Source: Parasitella parasitica (lineage: Eukaryota; Mucoromycota; Mucoromycetes; Mucorales; Mucoraceae). Taken from it: a stretch of 64,000 nt of DNA. The stretch lies in NCBI GenBank assembly GCA_025201805.1, contig MU619239.1, forward strand, positions 403,000 through 466,999, written 5' to 3'. A program made the position numbers and the translations under genes. The first letter of the stretch is position 1. Each line of letters opens with the position of its first letter. The notes beneath the pieces are model-generated. The model made no database searches and had not been told where the DNA came from. It saw nothing but the letters and a program-made list of their open reading frames with translations. This document shows, in pieces, positions 60,848 to 64,000 of this stretch.

Positions 60848-62569
60848 TTGTTGTGATTTTTTGTAGTATATGAAAGAAAGAGTAGCCACCCTCCTACCTC
60901 CCCCTCCCCCCTTTTTGGATGTTTATTGTAGTCAAACCACACGTAAAACGCGACTTGTTGCGTTTGGATAACCCTGTTAATTCAACCTCAGAGTCCTCAT
61001 ACCTTTGGGTTGCTCCAACATGATCCACTTGAAATACTCAAGGGAGACAAGCGGTAGTTCGATGGGTATAGGTTAGCTTCATGCATTTTTTACTCTGGTA
61101 AAAATAACTAACAAACAATACTTACTACTAGCTTTGTGCTGTTGGATTTAGAATACAAACGGTAAGAATGAAGTAAGACTTTCTACAATTGCACAGCAGT
61201 TGCCTATGTCTGTGCATCAACGAGGGAGACTCAGTAAGGCAAAAGCATTACTAAACTGCAGCTAAAACGTAGCAGCATAGCACTGTGATTTTAAATATTT
61301 AATGCTTAGTCAGTATTGCCTCAAAACTGCAGCAGACAATTGATCTATGCGTTTTCATGTATTGAATACCACATTTGTCTATGGTTTTGATTGAACGGGT
61401 GGTTTCAATTTTCAGTATGATTTTTCTTTGCGTGGTAACCCACCATGTAAACAGCTTATAGTAGTTATTTCCTTTACAGACACTGTTATCCACGATTGCA
61501 GCAATAGCTACTGCGGCGACCTTTTTCATTTGTAGCCCTCTTCACCGTAAGGTAAGTTCAAGCCATCAAAAATTCTCACAAGATTGAGTATTTTCAATCA
61601 CAAGCAAACCTTGCAAGAAGCTGTCAAGATACTATGAGATCTTTGAATTTTAATAGTGATGAACAAATAAGAAATAAAATTAATATTGATTAGATCCTCC
61701 TTAAGGTTAATGAGAAATACTTTGGCATGTTTGTTTTAGTATGATATTTTTATCTGTTTAATGCAATATGTAAATCTTATGCTAGCATGAAAAAAAAAAG
61801 CTTTTCTTTTTATAAAAGAAAGAATAGTAAACAAAAAGCTCAACTATTTATTAGCCAATATTGACGAGCATTTCGTTAAGATGTTTATTTGTGTGTAATA
61901 GTCCAAATAGAGATGAATCTGTTAACAGTTCAGTATTTTTGGTACAAGTTGCTGTTCTTTGAAGGGTGATTCATTACTTGATTTATTTCTTCATGTTGAA
62001 GGTCGTGAAAAAGATAGAACATATTGCTTTGTTAGTCGGTGCTACTTGTAGATTGACTTGCCAGCCAATTAATATGGATGCATATTAACTTTGCAAGTTC
62101 AACTTGATCGAATAGATACGTTAAAATGATCATGAAAAAAAAAAATAGGTTAAATTCCATCATCCTTGCACGAACAATTGGCAAGAATAGTGGCAATTTT
62201 ATAGTGTCAGTCATCCATTTGCAACTGGGGATGCCTTCTTTATTGTACTGTTCAAAGTGTGAACGAATTTGTTAAGCTCTTTGTTACACACTCACGTGGA
62301 AAAAAGGGAAGCTGGAGGGCACAGTAAAAGTTTGTTTGTATGTGTTGTTGTTTCTGTGTTGTTGTTATTTGCACTACCATTACTGGCAGATGCAGTAATG
62401 TTAGTGCAGCGGCACCAAGTAGAAACATGATTTAAAGTAGTTTGAATGGTATCGCAGCTCTATCCTCAAAATTAGTCCTGTTTATCAATAAATTGCACAT
62501 CTTACTTACATACTGTGCAACAGTTCCATCTTTATATTTAGCCGGCTTCAAGAACAAGGGGGACAAAGA
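60848..62569. other. Intergenic region upstream of DEF1
   Basis: A+T-rich. Only short frames and a C-rich stretch at 60898-60911. No gene seen. Confidence 0.5.
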
Positions 62570-62945
62570 TCAACATAAAGTGCAATTTTGTTTATTATAA
62601 TAGCGAAAGAAGGTAGCCGCATCTTGTTTGTCTTTGAATTTCGGAAGACAAAAGCTAAAATAAAAATTATAAATGAATATGCTTGAATGATATTGAGACA
62701 GCACTTACCCAACCACTTTTTGAGTTTTTATAACACTAATAGGCTTTACGAAGGAGCACTTCATAATTTCCAGAATGTCGTTATCTGTTTTTCCCTTGAT
62801 TGTCTTCCCTCCAAGAAAAACATACAACTCAACATCTAAATGGGGTTTGTACGGTTTGTACAATTTAGTTAGTACATTGTAAAGGATTTAGCTAAACATG
62901 TATACCTTTCAATTGATTGTTATTTTCTAATTCTTCCTTTTTTTA
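62570..62945 (-). CDS. 3' part of a gene, weakly RRM-like (partial)
   Basis: Three pieces join in phase: an exon with EELENNNQLK (about 62935-62905), one with DVELYVFLGGKTIKGKTDND and FVKPISVIKTQKVV, and a last exon FCLPKFKDKQDAATFFRYYN ending at the stop at 62570. The beta-alpha-beta rhythm is reminiscent of an RNA-recognition motif, but no RNP-1 motif is clear. Upstream sequence is replaced by the Helitron relic ending at 62951, so the 5' part may have been cut off. It could equally be a decayed gene. Confidence 0.35.
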
Positions 62946-62950
62946 GGGAA

Positions 62951-64000
62951 TTAGCTGACCTGCTCGCTTCGCTCACGACGGCCATCGTCGCCCTACCGGG
63001 AGCTCAGATATTGAATGCTCTTTTATTGTAACTTAAAACATATTGTTAGACAGAAATAAATATATAGATGTAGTAAGGCATAATAGAAAAAAAAATTCAA
63101 AAATCAGTAGAGTTATTTAAATACTCCATGGATTACAATATTATCGGTGTATGATCCAGTATAGTTTTTGGTAGTTGAGACATTTCTATGCAGAAGAATT
63201 TGATTGAAGGTAGCTGCTTAATGCTCGAGAAAGCAACATATAACTGGCCATGTGAGAAGAAAGAAAGTCGAGTGACCTTGGGCCTTGATGGTCATGGTGA
63301 ATACCGGTCTAACAGAAAATTAGCAATCAACTCAGGACAGCAAAAAGAGAAATAGGGGTTTGCACTGGTGCCTCCATTTTTCTCTATGCCCACATGCGTG
63401 CTTGACAATGGTGACAGATGCTGTTCCTTCCACCAAGGTCATGGCGTTCGGTGAAAGAGGGTGTAATTCTTTTAGCCATGTTATGAGTATTGTTGTGTAT
63501 TGATTTGGCACATAATCTACTGGTAGATCGCAAATGACTTTCTTGTCCACAGCTTGAACAAACACGTCTGCTGGTTGTTGCGCCATTAACGCTGATTGTT
63601 TCTGTTTGCTGATCTACTTTCATAGTTTCAGATTGAGATCCCACTTTATACAAAGAGTTTGATTATGATTGTAAAGTGAAAACAAATTTGAGTCATACGA
63701 ATAGCAATGTTGTTAGCGCAATGACGATAAGAAGATCGATGATGGCCTATGACACCACAGCTTCCGCAAGTGTTAGTATTAGCACGGGTGTTATTGAGGC
63801 AAAGCCTGCTTGCAGAACGCGAACGGCCTTCTTGACCACAGCTTGAGCAGATTCTAATAGCTGGCTCTCTGTGTTTGTAGTAATAAAAGTGTCAACATAT
63901 TTGTATTAAATAAAACAGAGTGTGCAGCTTAAAAAGTCGCCTTTGTTGGTTAGACCATGTCCAATTTCGAAAGATTCAAGCTTTTTCGCCCGACTTTCAA
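62951..64000 (-). mobile_element. Helitron relic, internally deleted and frameshifted (continues past right edge)
   Basis: Coding remnants run on the minus strand. Three C-x2-C zinc-knuckle-like units (CSSCGQEGRSRSASRLC, CGSCGVIGHHRSSYRHC, CSSCGQESHLRSTSRLC; about 63850-63590) are followed by the Helitron N-terminal segment HDLGGRNSICHHCQARMW and, after a frameshift, IEKNGGTSANPYFSFCC (to 63340). Next comes the PIF1-helicase C-terminus, FTMTIKAQGHS, FFSHGQLYVAFSSIK and YTDNIVIHGVFK, ending at a stop at 63113, each piece in a different frame. The Rep and most helicase domains are missing, so the copy cannot be autonomous. A GC-rich end with hairpin 62976-62990 and terminal CTAA (62954-62951) before a T is a candidate 3' terminus. 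Confidence 0.7.

Overview
The window is eukaryotic nuclear DNA from a filamentous fungus of the Mucoromycota, most likely Mucorales. Genes are split by many short GT-AG introns (about 50-90 nt). Coding exons are richer in G+C than the A+T-rich intergenic DNA, which is full of T/A homopolymers. The protein set is typically fungal (Gvp36, Aar2, Krr1, vacuolar Pho8, Def1), yet it includes a CHD6-9-type chromatin remodeller, which yeasts lack; this points to an early-diverging fungus. Exon models were built by hand from reading frame, splice signals and remembered family motifs. I saw no tRNA, rRNA or CRISPR array.

Layout. 1-0.34 kb: CCAAT/TATA cluster that looks like the promoter of a gene lying left of the window. 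0.59-4.94 kb (-): DNA topoisomerase II. 5.1-5.9 kb (-): two related very small CC-transmembrane proteins. 7.3-7.7 kb (-): Ser/Thr-rich small protein. 9.36-11.5 kb (-): mitochondrial Hsp70. 11.5-14.6 kb: gene-poor. 14.66-20.8 kb (+): CHD remodeller with a polyglutamine N-terminus. 21.6-23.6 kb (-): ten-exon MFS transporter. 24.1-25.1 kb (-): membrane orphan. 25.3-28.2 kb (-): mitochondrial Msp1-like AAA ATPase. 29.9-31.5 kb (+): FYVE/RING ubiquitin ligase. 31.6-34.3 kb: dienelactone-hydrolase relic and diverged repeats. 34.3-35.5 kb (-): membrane orphan. 36.3-39.9 kb (+): Gvp36-like BAR protein and an alpha/beta-hydrolase. 40.0-45.2 kb (-): KRR1, AAR2 and alkaline phosphatase in tandem. 47.0-51.3 kb (+): MFS drug transporter with micro-exons, J-protein and a basic orphan. 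52.9-57.0 kb: mitochondrial ribosomal protein uL2m and three orphans. 57.1-60.8 kb (-): NIPA-type Mg2+ transporter and DEF1. 62.5-64 kb (-): an RRM-like 3' gene end followed by an internally deleted, frameshifted Helitron relic running off the right edge.

How the genes relate. These are housekeeping genes of independent function: DNA topology and chromatin (TOP2, CHD, DEF1), mitochondria (Hsp70, AAA, uL2m, perhaps the J-protein), ribosome and spliceosome assembly (KRR1, AAR2), endomembrane and vacuole (FYVE-RING, Gvp36, Pho8), and transport (two MFS, NIPA). They are not an operon or a metabolic cluster. The most unusual signals are the topoisomerase II with its disordered region at the N-terminus, the paired CC-TM micro-proteins, the CHD6-9-type remodeller in a fungus, recurrent RFX-type X-boxes in intergenic DNA, 26- and 15-nt exons in an MFS gene, and the Helitron remnant.
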